Positions 32,804-45,208 of a stretch of 64,000 bases of DNA are shown here, one piece after another. Numbering within the stretch: position 1 is the stretch's first letter; every line of letters begins with the position of its first letter. Position numbers and translations under genes: made by a program. Source of the DNA: Caenorhabditis elegans (taxonomy: Eukaryota; Nematoda; Chromadorea; Rhabditida; Rhabditidae); NCBI RefSeq assembly GCF_000002985.6, contig NC_003281.10:62001-126000 (forward strand), given 5' to 3'. The notes beneath the pieces were generated by a model, which saw only the letters and a list, made by a program, of their open reading frames with translations, was not told the origin of the DNA and did not search any database.

Positions 32804-34539
32804 TGTTGACTGGAAATATAAGGTTTTACGTGTGAAATAGTGTAAAATTTGAAAAAATCAAGAAAAATTGAGCAGGAACATGTAAAATTACAACAAAAAA
32901 AATCGGTGAAAATTGAAGAAAAAAACTATTAAAAAATCAATAAAAATCTCCAAAAATTTCCAAATTTTCTCAATTTTTCCAACTTTTTCCCGGGCCCCAT
33001 GAAGCCCGGAATCTATAATTTCAAGCCAAAAAAGTTAGATATAAGAGACATAGACAAATAAACAATGCAATAAGTACAACAGAAAGCAGTAGAATTTTGC
33101 TGAGGCGACGGCATGGGGGGGGGGGGGTCAACATTGTTCCCCCGCTGGCCAGGCGAGATAGTAGAGGACTATGTAGGAGACGCAGAGAACAAGACGAAAT
33201 TTGTTGTAAATGTATGTATTGTGGAGAGGGAGTAGTATCCCGCGCAGAGAACAAACGGCAAGCGATTGTGGGATATCTTTTCGTTGACCATTCCGTCGTC
33301 TAGAGGTTGGCTCAGAAAAAGCTCTGAAACTTCGCTTGAAATGAGCTTCTGGTCTTGAATGCTAAGAATTTGAAAAGATGAGAATTCGGGCTTTCAGAAA
33401 AGTACAAATTTGCCTGGATTTTGCCTGAAAATTTTTATCAAAAAACCGGCAAATTCGCTTCTAGGACATTTTCCAATTTTACCTTTCACAGCTAACTCCT
33501 GAAAAAGCTCTAAAATTTGGCTGAAAACGAGCTTCTGGTCTTGAAAATTCAAAATTTGAATAGGAAAATTTCCGAGCCATCAGAAAAATATTAATTTATG
33601 GTAACTTTCTCTTAAAAATTTTGAGGAAATCGTAATTTTTGCTCTGAAGCTCCGCAGCGAGTTTCAGAAGAATTACTGTAACTTGGCTGAAAATAGTTCG
33701 ACAAAGTTATACCTAGTTTCATTAAATTAAGCAGTTTAAGGGTTTTCAGAATAGTATAAATTTGCTAAAAAAGCTTTAAAAAACCCCAATATTCCAAAGG
33801 ACTTTTTTGATTAAAAAAGTAATTCAAAAAAAATTTTCACGTTATTTCAAAGCCCCCATCGCACATTTTTGTGCCCAAAAGATCTGTAAATTTTTCCTCT
33901 ACAGCACTGAAAAGTTATGTATCAATTCCTGTAAAAACTCTTGAAATTCCTAGCGTTTTCGTGGCGGGACCCAAGTTTTTTTAGCAATTTTCTTCTCAAA
34001 GACTGGGTTTACAAAATACCTGAACCCGGAGCATAACGAAAAATTGTGAAGCTTAACAAAGTTACCACTTCACAATTGCAGCACTAAAATTCAATGACGT
34101 TTTTCAGACAAAAAACCATTTTCAGACGCTTTTCCCAAAACAGCCAAGAAAGGGCCTAACGTGGCCTAACATCCCAAAATTTTGCCACGTGGCAGAAAAA
34201 TAACGGAATATCATATCACTAGAAAGTATATCATAAAATTGAGTTGGTTTTGAGGGGGCGAGAAGCTCATCGGAAGAAGGTATTCAAGAACATTTGAGAG
34301 AAAGAGAAGAGACGGGGGAGAGAGAGTGTGAAATGCAGTGAGAGACGCAGAGATTTGGTTCCCGTGGGAGTCGTGTGAGTTAGAGATAAAGAGATATGGA
34401 GAGAGATAGGAGACGCAGAGAAGCAGGGACGGATGTTGTAACACGATTCTCGGATGGAAACTGAGCATTGATGATGATGATGCCAAGGATTTTGGGGACC
34501 GGGAGGGTTGCGTAGAAAATTATTGATTTTCTGACAATT
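32804..34539. other. intergenic DNA upstream of pat-4
   Basis: Probable pat-4 promoter region. It holds a 13-G run at 33115-33127, a purine-rich GAGAGAG block at 34295-34430, and degraded copies of the GGGACCCAA / AAAAGTATAAATTTG module at 33390-34000. Open frames here look accidental; no exon was recognised. Confidence 0.5.
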
Positions 34540-34726
34540 CCAGCGGGGGGAGTCGGAGTGTCCCATTTCGGTTTGATCTACGTAGATCTTCTACAAAAAA
34601 TGCGAGAGAAGAGCCGCAGAGTGTTCTCAACTGATTTAGCAACGTGCTGACGTCACATTTTTTCGAGCTAAAAATTCCCGCATTTTTTGTAGATCAAACC
34701 GTAATGGGACAGCCTGGCACCTCGTG
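34540..34726. mobile_element. MITE-like inverted-repeat element, copy 2
   Basis: It shares GGAGTGTCCCATTTCGGTTTG, CTACAAAAAATGCG and CGTGCTGACGTCACATTT with the copies at 198-405 and 60418-60587, and the ends GTGTCCCAT/ATGGGACA are inverted. The outer ends are degraded, so the limits are approximate and no target duplication could be read. Confidence 0.65.
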
Positions 34727-34918
34727 TAAATAAGTTGCCAGCTGACGATATGTTTATTATCTTTTACTCTATAGCATAACAGTTACAATGTGTTATATTC
34801 AAAAATATCCAGAAATACGAGCTCCAAAGCTACCAAAGTTGATGAATGGGGGGACACTGACTTCGAGGTCTGAAATATTAAACTTACTTGGAAAATTCAG
34901 CAAATCTAAAAATCTAAC

Positions 34919-35524
34919 CTTCCTGGCCACCTCTTCACCACAAAACATCCTCCCCACAGTTTTCCGGTACAAAGTGTTCACTCCAAGGCAGAGAAGGCAG
35001 TGGAGAATCGCGTTAATTGGCACGAAAATCGTGAAAATGTCCAGGAAATTGTAGACTATATTTCTGAAAGCTCAGCTTATAAAGGTGTGCACTGCTACAG
35101 ACAAAAAACTTACACCATTCCAGCTTGCCCTGCAAAACCCCGCAGCTGTACAGGATACCAACGGGTCTTTCTAGTGCCACAAATGTAATTGCCATTGGGA
35201 TTTAGTTTTGTGAGTCAGAAATAATACAAAATTTACCTACTTTTCCGCGTTTTTTCCCATGCTCGCCGAGCTCTTCCGACGGACTTCTCTGACGTATTTC
35301 AGCTGCTGCTGTAGCAAAAAAGGTAAGTGCTGGAAAGGCTATTGTAAGGAAAACCTGAAATTTCTGACTGCAAAAAAAAAAATTAGGTAGCTGAAAAACT
35401 CCAAACCTTAACAACTCCATCACATGTGTTATAAAGAACATACACGACAGAAGTGTGATTAGAGTATTCTTCAATAGTTGAGTAGAACTGGGGTTGGCTG
35501 TAGTTTGCAGGGAAGCCAAAGCAC
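34919..35524 (-). pseudogene. seven-transmembrane receptor, broken C-terminal half (copy 1)
   Basis: Minus-strand exon-like pieces encode the end of a rhodopsin-type worm GPCR, SRW- or FMRFamide-receptor-like. They are 35524-35407 (extracellular loop 2, two Cys, NYS and NHT glycosylation sites, start of TM5), 35354-35241 (TM5 FLTIAFPALTFFATAAAE and a charged loop), about 35188-35116 (TM6 MAITFVALERPVGILY) and 35063-34919 (TM7 FVPINAILHCLLCLGV, then YRKTVGRMFC). It looks broken: no AG acceptor precedes the TM6 piece, a TAA lies in its frame, and the TM6-TM7 join creates a stop in either possible splice. The N-terminal half is not in the window. The family call is inference from topology. Confidence 0.65.
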
Positions 35525-36172
35525 CTGAAAAAAAATTTTAGGTGGTTAAATGACGTAGGCCTTACTCTCGCCACGCCCCGCACACAGCTATAGTGTCGCG
35601 AGGTGCCGCGCAGCGTCGGCTCCGAAGAGCGCTACCAACCTTCGGAGGTTTTCTTCTAGGTAGGAAGCCCAGAAGTCTAGCTGGCTTTGGAGGTAGGTCA
35701 GTGGTGGAGTGCTGAAATTTGTTCATATCTTTAGAGAGTCTAAGCTTAAGTCAGAGTCAGGACCACAGACCTGAACCAGGCGGTGGGTGGCAATTGCCGT
35801 TTGGCAAATGTTTTGGTCGACAAATTCGGCAAATTTCCGGTTTGCCGATTTGCCGGAAATTTTTATTTTCGGCAAATTGCCGGTTTGTCGAACATCATTT
35901 TGCCGGAAGTGTTTAGAGGTTTCCTGCTTTCTTCCCATAATTTCGTAGAATTTTCTTACTTTTCAAAAAAGATGTAGGAGCATTTATAGGATGCCTACAA
36001 TTTTGCAGATTATAGATAAAATCTGAAAGTTCCAAAAAAAAATTGCAAAACCAAAATTAGCCGCTTTTCCGGCAAATTTGGCAAATCGGCAATTTGCCGG
36101 TTTTCCGATATGTTGGAAGGTTCCAATTTTTTTTCAATTTGCCGACTAGCGGGCCCCATAGGGCCCGCTAGT
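34977..36172. repeat. 1,196-bp tandem duplication, left copy
   Basis: Each base here matches the one 1,196 positions further on wherever I compared, with no difference noticed, so the duplication is very recent. The unit runs from TTCACTCC to a palindrome ACTAGCGGGCCCCATAGGG closing in CCCGCTAGT. It covers most of the receptor relic and the CGGCAAAT-type repeats. Confidence 0.95.
35812..36150. repeat. CGGCAAATTGCCGG-type palindromic repeat
   Basis: Two clusters (35812-35915 and 36062-36148) made of GGCAAATT, TTGCCGGTTTGCCG and GCCGGAAA words in both orientations, separated by about 150 bases. The same words appear in the right copy of the duplication and at 61298-61390. Confidence 0.75.
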
Positions 36173-37368
36173 TTCACTCCAAGGCAGAGAAGGCAGTGGA
36201 GAATCGCGTTAATTGGCACGAAAATCGTGAAAATGTCCAGGAAATTGTAGACTATATTTCTGAAAGCTCAGCTTATAAAGGTGTGCACTGCTACAGACAA
36301 AAAACTTACACCATTCCAGCTTGCCCTGCAAAACCCCGCAGCTGTACAGGATACCAACGGGTCTTTCTAGTGCCACAAATGTAATTGCCATTGGGATTTA
36401 GTTTTGTGAGTCAGAAATAATACAAAATTTACCTACTTTTCCGCGTTTTTTCCCATGCTCGCCGAGCTCTTCCGACGGACTTCTCTGACGTATTTCAGCT
36501 GCTGCTGTAGCAAAAAAGGTAAGTGCTGGAAAGGCTATTGTAAGGAAAACCTGAAATTTCTGACTGCAAAAAAAAAAATTAGGTAGCTGAAAAACTCCAA
36601 ACCTTAACAACTCCATCACATGTGTTATAAAGAACATACACGACAGAAGTGTGATTAGAGTATTCTTCAATAGTTGAGTAGAACTGGGGTTGGCTGTAGT
36701 TTGCAGGGAAGCCAAAGCACCTGAAAAAAAATTTTAGGTGGTTAAATGACGTAGGCCTTACTCTCGCCACGCCCCGCACACAGCTATAGTGTCGCGAGGT
36801 GCCGCGCAGCGTCGGCTCCGAAGAGCGCTACCAACCTTCGGAGGTTTTCTTCTAGGTAGGAAGCCCAGAAGTCTAGCTGGCTTTGGAGGTAGGTCAGTGG
36901 TGGAGTGCTGAAATTTGTTCATATCTTTAGAGAGTCTAAGCTTAAGTCAGAGTCAGGACCACAGACCTGAACCAGGCGGTGGGTGGCAATTGCCGTTTGG
37001 CAAATGTTTTGGTCGACAAATTCGGCAAATTTCCGGTTTGCCGATTTGCCGGAAATTTTTATTTTCGGCAAATTGCCGGTTTGTCGAACATCATTTTGCC
37101 GGAAGTGTTTAGAGGTTTCCTGCTTTCTTCCCATAATTTCGTAGAATTTTCTTACTTTTCAAAAAAGATGTAGGAGCATTTATAGGATGCCTACAATTTT
37201 GCAGATTATAGATAAAATCTGAAAGTTCCAAAAAAAAATTGCAAAACCAAAATTAGCCGCTTTTCCGGCAAATTTGGCAAATCGGCAATTTGCCGGTTTT
37301 CCGATATGTTGGAAGGTTCCAATTTTTTTTCAATTTGCCGACTAGCGGGCCCCATAGGGCCCGCTAGT
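36173..37368. repeat. 1,196-bp tandem duplication, right copy
   Basis: Apparently identical to 34977-36172. Its left edge follows directly on the palindrome that ends the left copy, and its own terminal palindrome is followed at once by the satellite array. Confidence 0.95.
36175..36720 (-). pseudogene. receptor relic, copy 2 (truncated)
   Basis: Second copy of the receptor fragment, generated by the 1,196-bp duplication. The TM7 exon is cut at the duplication edge, so the cytoplasmic tail found in copy 1 (YRKTVGRMFC) is lost and replaced by repeat sequence. It carries the same stops and missing acceptor as copy 1. Confidence 0.65.
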
Positions 37369-40300
37369 CAGAATAGTTTTATAAAATCCCGAGTTTTGTG
37401 GTCGTACAAGTTAAAAAAAAACATCGTAGTTTATTACTATAAATTGACAATTAACAATTAAATGGATACAACACATTTCGGAATTAGTTTGAGAATAAAA
37501 TAATCCAGGAATATTTGAAATAACATTCAGTTCTCAAAATTAGATCAGAATAGTTTTATAAAATCCCGAGTTTTGTGGTCTTACAAGTTTTTTAAAAAAA
37601 TCGTAGTTTATTGCTATAAATTGACAATTAACAATTAAATGGATACAACAAATTTCGGAATTAGTTTGAGAATAAAAGAATCCATTAGTATTTGAAATAA
37701 CGTTCAGTTCTCAAAATTAGATCAGAATAGTTTTATAAAATCCCGAGTTTTGTGGTCTTACGAGTTAAAAAAAACATCGTAGTTTATTGCTATAAATTGA
37801 CAATTAACAATTAAATGGATACAACACATTTCGGAATTAGTTTGAGAATAAAAGAATCCATTAGTATTTGAAATAACGTTCAGTTCTCGAAATTAGATCA
37901 GAATAGTTTTATAAAATCCCGAGTTTTGTGGTCTTACGAGTTAAAAAAAAAACATCGTAGTTTATTGCTATAAATTGACAATTAACAATTAAATGGATAC
38001 AACACATTTCGGAATTAGTTTGAGAATAAAAGAATCCATTAGTATTTGAAATAACGTTCAGTTCTCAAAAATTAGATCAGAATAGTTTTATAAAATCCCG
38101 AGTTTTGTGGTCTTACAAGTTAAAAAAAAAACATCGTAGTTTATTGCTATAAATTGACAATTAACAATTAAATGGATACAACACATTTCGGAATTAGTTT
38201 GAGAATAAAATAATCCAGGAATATTTGAAATAACATTCAGTTCTCAAAATTAGATCAGAATAGTTTTATTAAATCCCGAGTTTTGTGGTCTTGCAAGTTA
38301 AAAAAAACATCGTAGTTTATTGCTATAATTTGACAATTAACAATTAAGTGGATACAACACATTTCGGAATTAGTTTGAGAATAAAAGAATCCATTAGTAT
38401 TTGAAATAACGTTCAGTTCTCAAAAATTAGATCAGAATAGTTTTATAAAATCCCGAGTTTTGTGGTCTTACAAGTTAAAAAAAAACATCGTAGTTTATTG
38501 CTATAAATTGACAATTAACAATTAAATGGAGACAACACATTTCGGAATTAGTTTGAGAATAAAATAATCCAGGAATATTTGAAATAACATTCAGTTCTCA
38601 AAATTAGATCAGAATAGTTTTATAAAATCCCGAGTTTTGTGGTCTTACAAGTTAAAAAAAAAACATCGTAGTTTATTGCTATAAATTGACAATTAACAAT
38701 TAAGTGGATACAACACATTTCGGAATTAGTTTGAGAATAAAATAGCCCAGGAAAATTTGAAATAACATTCAGTTCTCAAAATTAGATCAGAATAGTTTTA
38801 TAAAATCCCGAGTTTTGTGGTCTTACAAGTTAAAAAAAAACATCGTAGTTTATTGCTATAAATTGACAATTAACAATTAAATGGATACAACATATTTCGG
38901 AATTAGTTTGAGAATAAAATAATCCAGGAATATTTGAAATAACATTCAGTTCTCAAAATTAGATCAGAATAGTTTTATAAAATCCCGAGTTTTGTGGTCT
39001 TACAAGTTAAAAAAAAACATCGTAGTTTATTGCTATAAATTGACAATTAACAATTAAATGGATACAACACATTTCGGAATTAGTTTGAGAATAAAAGAAT
39101 CCATTAGTATTTGAAATAACGTTCAGTTCTCAAAAATTAGATCAGAATAGTTTTATAAAATCCCGAGTTTTGTGGTCTTACAAGTTAAAAAAAAACATCG
39201 TAGTTTATTGCTATAAATTGACAATTAACAATTAAATGGATACAACACATTTCGGAATTAGTTTGAGAATAAAATAATCCAGGAATATTTGAAATAACAT
39301 TCAGTTCTCAAAATTAGATCAGAACAGTTTTATAAAATCCCGAGTTTTGTGGTCTTACAAGTTAAAAAAAAACATCGTAGTTTATTGCTATAAATTGACA
39401 ATTAACAATTACATGGATACAACACATTTCGGAATTAGTTTTGAAATAACGTTCAGTTCTCAAAAATTAGATCAGAATAGTTTTATAAAATCCCGAGTTT
39501 TGTGGTCTTACAAGTTAAAAAAAAAACATCGTAGTTTATTGCTATAAATTGACAATTAACAATTAAATGGATACAACACATTTCGGAATTAGTTTGAGAA
39601 TAAAAGAATCCATTAGTATTTGAAATAACGTTCAGTTCTCAAAAATTAGATCAGAATAGTTTTATAAAATCCCGAGTTTTGTGGTCTTACAAGTTTAAAA
39701 AAAACATCGTAGTTTATTGCTATAAATTGACAATTAACAATTAAGTGGATACAACACATTTCGGAATTAGTTTGAGAATAAAAGAATCCATTAGTATTTG
39801 AAATAACGTTCAGTTCTCAAAAATTAGATCAGAATAGTTTTATAAAATCCCGAGTTTTGTGGTCTTACAAGTTAAAAAAAAACATCGTAGTTTATTGCTA
39901 TAAATTGACAATTAACAATTAAATGGAGACAACACATTTCGGAATTAGTTTGAGAATAAAATAATCCAGGAATATTTGAAATAACATTCAGTTCTCAAAA
40001 TTAGATCAGAATAGTTTTATAAAATCCCGAGTTTTGTGGTCTTACAAGTTAAAAAAAAAAAATCGTAGTTTATTGCTATAAATTGACAATTAACAATTAA
40101 GTGGATACAACACATTTCGGAATTAGTTTGAGAATAAAATAGCCCAGGAAAATTTGAAATAACATTCAGTTCTCAAAATTAGATCAGAATAGTTTTATAA
40201 AATCCCGAGTTTTGTGGTCTTACAAGTTAAAAAAAAACATCGTAGTTTATTGCTATAAATTGACAATTAACAATTAAATGGATACAACACATTTCGGAAT

Positions 40301-43300
40301 TAGTTTGAGAATAAAATAATCCAGGAATATTTGAAATAACATTCAGTTCTCAAAATTAGATCAGAACAGTTTTATAAAATCCCGAGTTTTGTGGTCTTAC
40401 AAGTTAAAAAAAAACATCGTAGTTTATTGCTATAAATTGACAATTAACAATTAAATGGATACAACACATTTCGGAATTAGTTTGAGAATAAAAGAATCCA
40501 TTAGTATTTGAAATAACGTTCAGTTCTCAAAAATTAGATCAGAATAGTTTTATAAAATCCCGAGTTTTGTGGTCTTACAAGTTAAAAAAAAAACATCGTA
40601 GTTTATTGCTATAAATTGACAATTAACAATTAAATGGATACAACACATTTCGGAATTAGTTTGAGAATAAAAGAATCCATTAGTATTTGAAATAACGTTC
40701 AGTTCTCAAAAATTAGATCAGAATAGTTTTATAAAATCCCGAGTTTTGTGGTCTTACAAGTTAAAAAAAAAACATCGTAGTTTATTGCTATAAATTGACA
40801 ATTAACAATTAAATGGATACAACACATTTCGGAATTAGTTTGAGAATAAAAGAATCCATTAGTATTTGAAATAACGTTCAGTTCTCAAAAATTAGATCAG
40901 AATAGTTTTATAAAATCCCGAGTTTTGTGGTCTTACAAGTTTAAAAAAAACATCGTAGTTTATTGCTATAAATTGACAATTAACAATTAAGTGGATACAA
41001 CACATTTCGGAATTAGTTTGAGAATAAAAGAATCCATTAGTATTTGAAATAACGTTCAGTTCTCAAAAATTAGATCAGAATAGTTTTATAAAATCCCGAG
41101 TTTTGTGGTCTTACAAGTTTAAAAAAAACATCGTAGTTTATTGCTATAAATTGACAATTAACAATTAAGTGGATACAACACATTTCGGAATTAGTTTGAG
41201 AATAAAATAATCCAGGAATATTTGAAATAACATTCAGTTCTCAAAATTAGATCAGAACAGTTTTATAAAATCCCGAGTTTTGTGGTCTTACAAGTTAAAA
41301 AAAAACATCGTAGTTTATTGCTATAAATTGACAATTAACAATTAAATGGATACAACACATTTCGGAATTAGTTTGAGAATAAAATAATCCAGGAATATTT
41401 GAAATAACATTCAGTTCTCAAAATTAGATCAGAACAGTTTTATAAAATCCCGAGTTTTGTGGTCTTACAAGTTAAAAAAAAACATCGTAGTTTATTGCTA
41501 TAAATTGACAATTAACAATTAAATGGATACAACACATTTCGGAATTAGTTTGAGAATAAAAGAATCCATTAGTATTTGAAATAACGTTCAGTTCTCAAAA
41601 ATTAGATCAGAATAGTTTTATAAAATCCCGAGTTTTGTGGTCTTACAAGTTTAAAAAAAACATCGTAGTTTATTGCTATAAATTGACAATTAACAATTAA
41701 GTGGATACAACACATTTCGGAATTAGTTTGAGAATAAAATAATCCAGGATTGCTATAATTTGACAATTAACAATTAAGTGGATACAACACATTTCGGAAT
41801 TAGTTTGAGAATAAAAGAATCCATTAGTATTTGAAATAACGTTCAGTTCTCAAAAATTAGATCAGAATAGTTTTATAAAATCCCGAGTTTTGTGGTCTTA
41901 CAAGTTAAAAAAAAAACATCGTAGTTTATTGCTATAAATTGACAATTAACAATTAAATGGATACAACACATTTCGGAATTAGTTTGAGAATAAAATAATC
42001 CAGGAATATTTGAAATAACATTCAGTTCTCAAAATTAGATCAGAATAGTTTTCTAAAATCCCGAGTTTTGTGGTCTTACAAGTTTAAAAAAAACATCGTA
42101 GTTTATTGCTATAAATTGACAATTAACAATTAAGTGGATACAACACATTTCGGAATTAGTTTGAGAATAAAATAATCCATTAGTACTTGAAATAACGTTC
42201 AGTTCTCAAAAATTAGATCAGAATAGTTTTATAAAATCCCGAGTTTTGTGGTCTTACAAGTTTAAAAAAAACATCGTAGTTTATTGCTATAATTTGACAA
42301 TTAACAATTAAGTGGATACAACACATTTCGGAATTAGTTTGAGAATAAAAGAATCCATTAGTATTTGAAATAACGTTCAGTTCTCAAAAATTAGATCAGA
42401 ATAGTTTTATAAAATCCCGAGTTTTGTGGTCTTACAAGTTAAAAAAAAACATCGTAGTTTATTGCTATAAATTGACAATTAACAATTAAATGGATACAAC
42501 ACATTTCGGAATTAGTTTGAGAATAAAATAATCCAGGAATATTTGAAATAACATTCAGTTCTCAAAATTAGATCAGAATAGTTTTATAAAATCCCGAGTT
42601 TTGTGGTCTTACAAGTTAAAAAAAACATCGTAGTTTATTGCTATAAATTGACAATTTACAATTAAATGGATACAACACATTTCGGAATTAGTTTGAGAAT
42701 AAAAGAATCCATTAGTATTTGAAATAACGTTCAGTTCTCAAAAATTAGATCAGAATAGTTTTATAAAATCTCGAGTTTTGTGGTCTTACAAGTTAAAAAA
42801 AACATCGTAGTTTATTGCTATAAATTGACAATTTACAATTAAATGGATACAACACATTTCGGAATTAGTTTGAGAATAAAAGAATCCATTAGTATTTGAA
42901 ATAACGTTCAGTTCTCAAAAATTAGATCAGAATAGTTTTATAAAATCTCGAGTTTTGTGGTCTTACAAGTTAAAAAAAACATCGTAGTTTATTGCTATAA
43001 TTTGACAATTAACAATTAAGTGGATACAACACATTTCGGAATTAGTTTGAGAATAAAAGAATCCATTAGTATTTGAAATAACGTTCAGTTCTCAAAAATT
43101 AGATCAGAATAGTTTTATAAAATCCCGAGTTTTGTGGTCTTACAAGTTAAAAAAAAACATCGTAGTTTATTGCTATAAATTGACAATTAACAATTAAATG
43201 GATACAACACATTTCGGAATTAGTTTGAGAATGAAATAATCCAGGAATATTTGAAATAACATTCAGTTCTCAAAATTAGATCAGAATAGTTTTATAAAAT

Positions 43301-43664
43301 CCCGAGTTTTGTGGTCTTACAAGTTAAAAAAAAACATCGTAGTTTATTGCTATAAATTGACAATTAACAATTAAATGGATACAACACATTTCGGAATTAG
43401 TTTGAGAATAAAATAATCCAGGAATATTTGAAATAACATTCAGTTCTCAAAATTAGATCAGAATAGTTTTATAAAATCCCGAGTTTTGTGGTCTTACAAG
43501 TTAAAAAAAAACATCGTAGTTTATTGCTATAAATTGACAATTAACAATTAAATGGATACAACACATTTCGGAATTAGTTTGAGAATAAAATAATCCAGGA
43601 AAATTTGAAATAACATTCAGTTTTCAAAATTAGATCAGAATAGTTTTATAAAATCCCGAGTTTT
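37369..43664. repeat. satellite array, ~178-bp unit, about 35 copies
   Basis: Head-to-tail units begin CAGAATAGTTTTATAAAATC, continue CCCGAGTTTTGTGGTCTTAC, CATCGTAGTTTATTGC, TGACAATTAACAATTAAATG and end GTTCTCAAAATTAGAT. Starts at 37369, 37546 and 37723 give a 177-base period; later units are 177-180. Two unit types alternate irregularly: AATAATCCAGGAATATTTG with CATTCAG, and AAGAATCCATTAGTATTTG with CGTTCAG. Rare variants (ATGGAGACAAC at about 38527 and 39924, TAGCCCAGGAAAA at about 38743 and 40140) recur about 1,397 bases apart, showing larger-scale duplication inside the array. One unit near 39440 lacks about 38 bases. No coding capacity. Confidence 0.97.
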
Positions 43665-43780
43665 GATTGATTGAATTTTGAGGAGGCTTTAAATTGGGGA
43701 AGACGTACCCATATTTTGTATAAAATTGAGTATTTCTATTCGAATCCCGATTACTCACAAAAAACAAAAAAATTTATCAC

Positions 43781-43850
43781 TTGGCAGAATTGAACCAACT
43801 ACCAAAAGTCCTGCAGTCATACGCACTAACCACACGGCCATGCGGGAGAC
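43781..43850 (-). pseudogene. tRNA-like box with Pol III signals, copy 1
   Basis: On the minus strand an A-box-like TGGCCGTGTGGTTAGTGCG is followed about 25 bases later by a perfect B box GGTTCAATTC. Runs of T (T7 and T6) lie about 10-25 bases downstream and would terminate Pol III. Stem pairing is poor, so this is more likely a tRNA-derived repeat than a tRNA gene. Copies 2 and 3 are at 44553-44622 and 48689-48758. Confidence 0.55.
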
Positions 43851-44051
43851 ACCTCAAACTGGGATGTAGGGAAGAAAATTTTCTGGAGGAAGTCGTCTTT
43901 CGATTCCGCTTTCTTCAATTACTACTATTTGGGGAAGAAGTTCGAAAACCGTTTATCACTGATAAGTCAGCGGAAAACCTAATTTTTGAAAATTTTATTA
44001 CAGCATTGTACTCATCATAAAATTCCCGAAAGGGAGACGTACATTTGAGGG

Positions 44052-44436
44052 CTATATCTTGTACACAGACAGAGCTGGAAACTCGTCAGTGTGGTCAATA
44101 GTGAAACATTTGAAATGAAAAAAATGAACAATCATTGCACTGGCAATCTTAGAATCCCAAAGTATAAATTCTTCTGCATTTCCCCATTGCTCCAAAAGGG
44201 TTATTCGTTCGAATTGGTCAATTGACACAATGAAAACCAATTCAATCTTTTTGAGCATTTTAGCATCTAACCATGAAAGAATCGTAAGGACTTCATCAAA
44301 ACCGAAATTCCAAAGTTCTATTTCTTTTACGTGAATACATTTTTCGGCTTTGAAAATCTTAATGAAAGTTGTAACAATGTCGCATCTATCATCCGTGTTG
44401 TTCCAAATTGTAATGTTCCGTGCGTGCTTCGATACT
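44052..44436 (-). pseudogene. 3' fragment of the F-box/FTH gene
   Basis: The last ~128 codons of the neighbouring FTH gene copied by the 772-bp duplication, ending in the same stop. It has no 5' part and runs directly into the second copy of the tRNA-like element, so it is not a gene by itself. Confidence 0.85.
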
Positions 44437-45208
44437 GATTGATTGAATTTTGAGGAGGCTTTAAATTGGGGAAGACGTACCCATATTTTGTATAAAATTG
44501 AGTATTTCTATTCGAATCCCGATTACTCACAAAAAACAAAAAAATTTATCACTTGGCAGAATTGAACCAACTACCAAAAGTCCTGCAGTCATACGCACTA
44601 ACCACACGGCCATGCGGGAGACACCTCAAACTGGGATGTAGGGAAGAAAATTTTCTGGAGGAAGTCGTCTTTCGATTCCGCTTTCTTCAATTACTACTAT
44701 TTGGGGAAGAAGTTCGAAAACCGTTTATCACTGATAAGTCAGCGGAAAACCTAATTTTTGAAAATTTTATTACAGCATTGTACTCATCATAAAATTCCCG
44801 AAAGGGAGACGTACATTTGAGGGCTATATCTTGTACACAGACAGAGCTGGAAACTCGTCAGTGTGGTCAATAGTGAAACATTTGAAATGAAAAAAATGAA
44901 CAATCATTGCACTGGCAATCTTAGAATCCCAAAGTATAAATTCTTCTGCATTTCCCCATTGCTCCAAAAGGGTTATTCGTTCGAATTGGTCAATTGACAC
45001 AATGAAAACCAATTCAATCTTTTTGAGCATTTTAGCATCTAACCATGAAAGAATCGTAAGGACTTCATCAAAACCGAAATTCCAAAGTTCTATTTCTTTT
45101 ACGTGAATACATTTTTCGGCTTTGAAAATCTTAATGAAAGTTGTAACAATGTCGCATCTATCATCCGTGTTGTTCCAAATTGTAATGTTCCGTGCGTGCT
45201 TCGATACT
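44437..45208. repeat. 772-bp tandem duplication, right copy
   Basis: Matches 43665-44436 throughout. Its right end lies inside the intact F-box gene at 45208, which marks the original gene copy. Confidence 0.95.
44553..44622 (-). pseudogene. tRNA-like box, copy 2
   Basis: Same A box, B box and downstream T runs as copy 1; part of the right copy of the 772-bp duplication. Confidence 0.55.

Larger units (their letters stand above)
43665..44436. repeat. 772-bp tandem duplication, left copy
   Basis: The segment GATTGATTGAATTTTGAGG ... GCGTGCTTCGATACT is repeated immediately at 44437-45208 with no difference that I noticed. It comprises a ~408-bp element with a tRNA-like box (to about 44072) and 364 bases of the F-box gene's 3' end. 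Confidence 0.95.

Noticed and set aside
33021-33254. 77-aa minus-strand frame with a hydrophobic C-terminus, upstream of pat-4
   Set aside because: It spans a 13-G run, has no splice or conservation evidence and lies in the likely pat-4 promoter.
43781-44020. 79-aa open frame seen three times (43781, 44553, 48689)
   Set aside because: It is an accidental frame across the tRNA-like element, repeated only because the element is duplicated.
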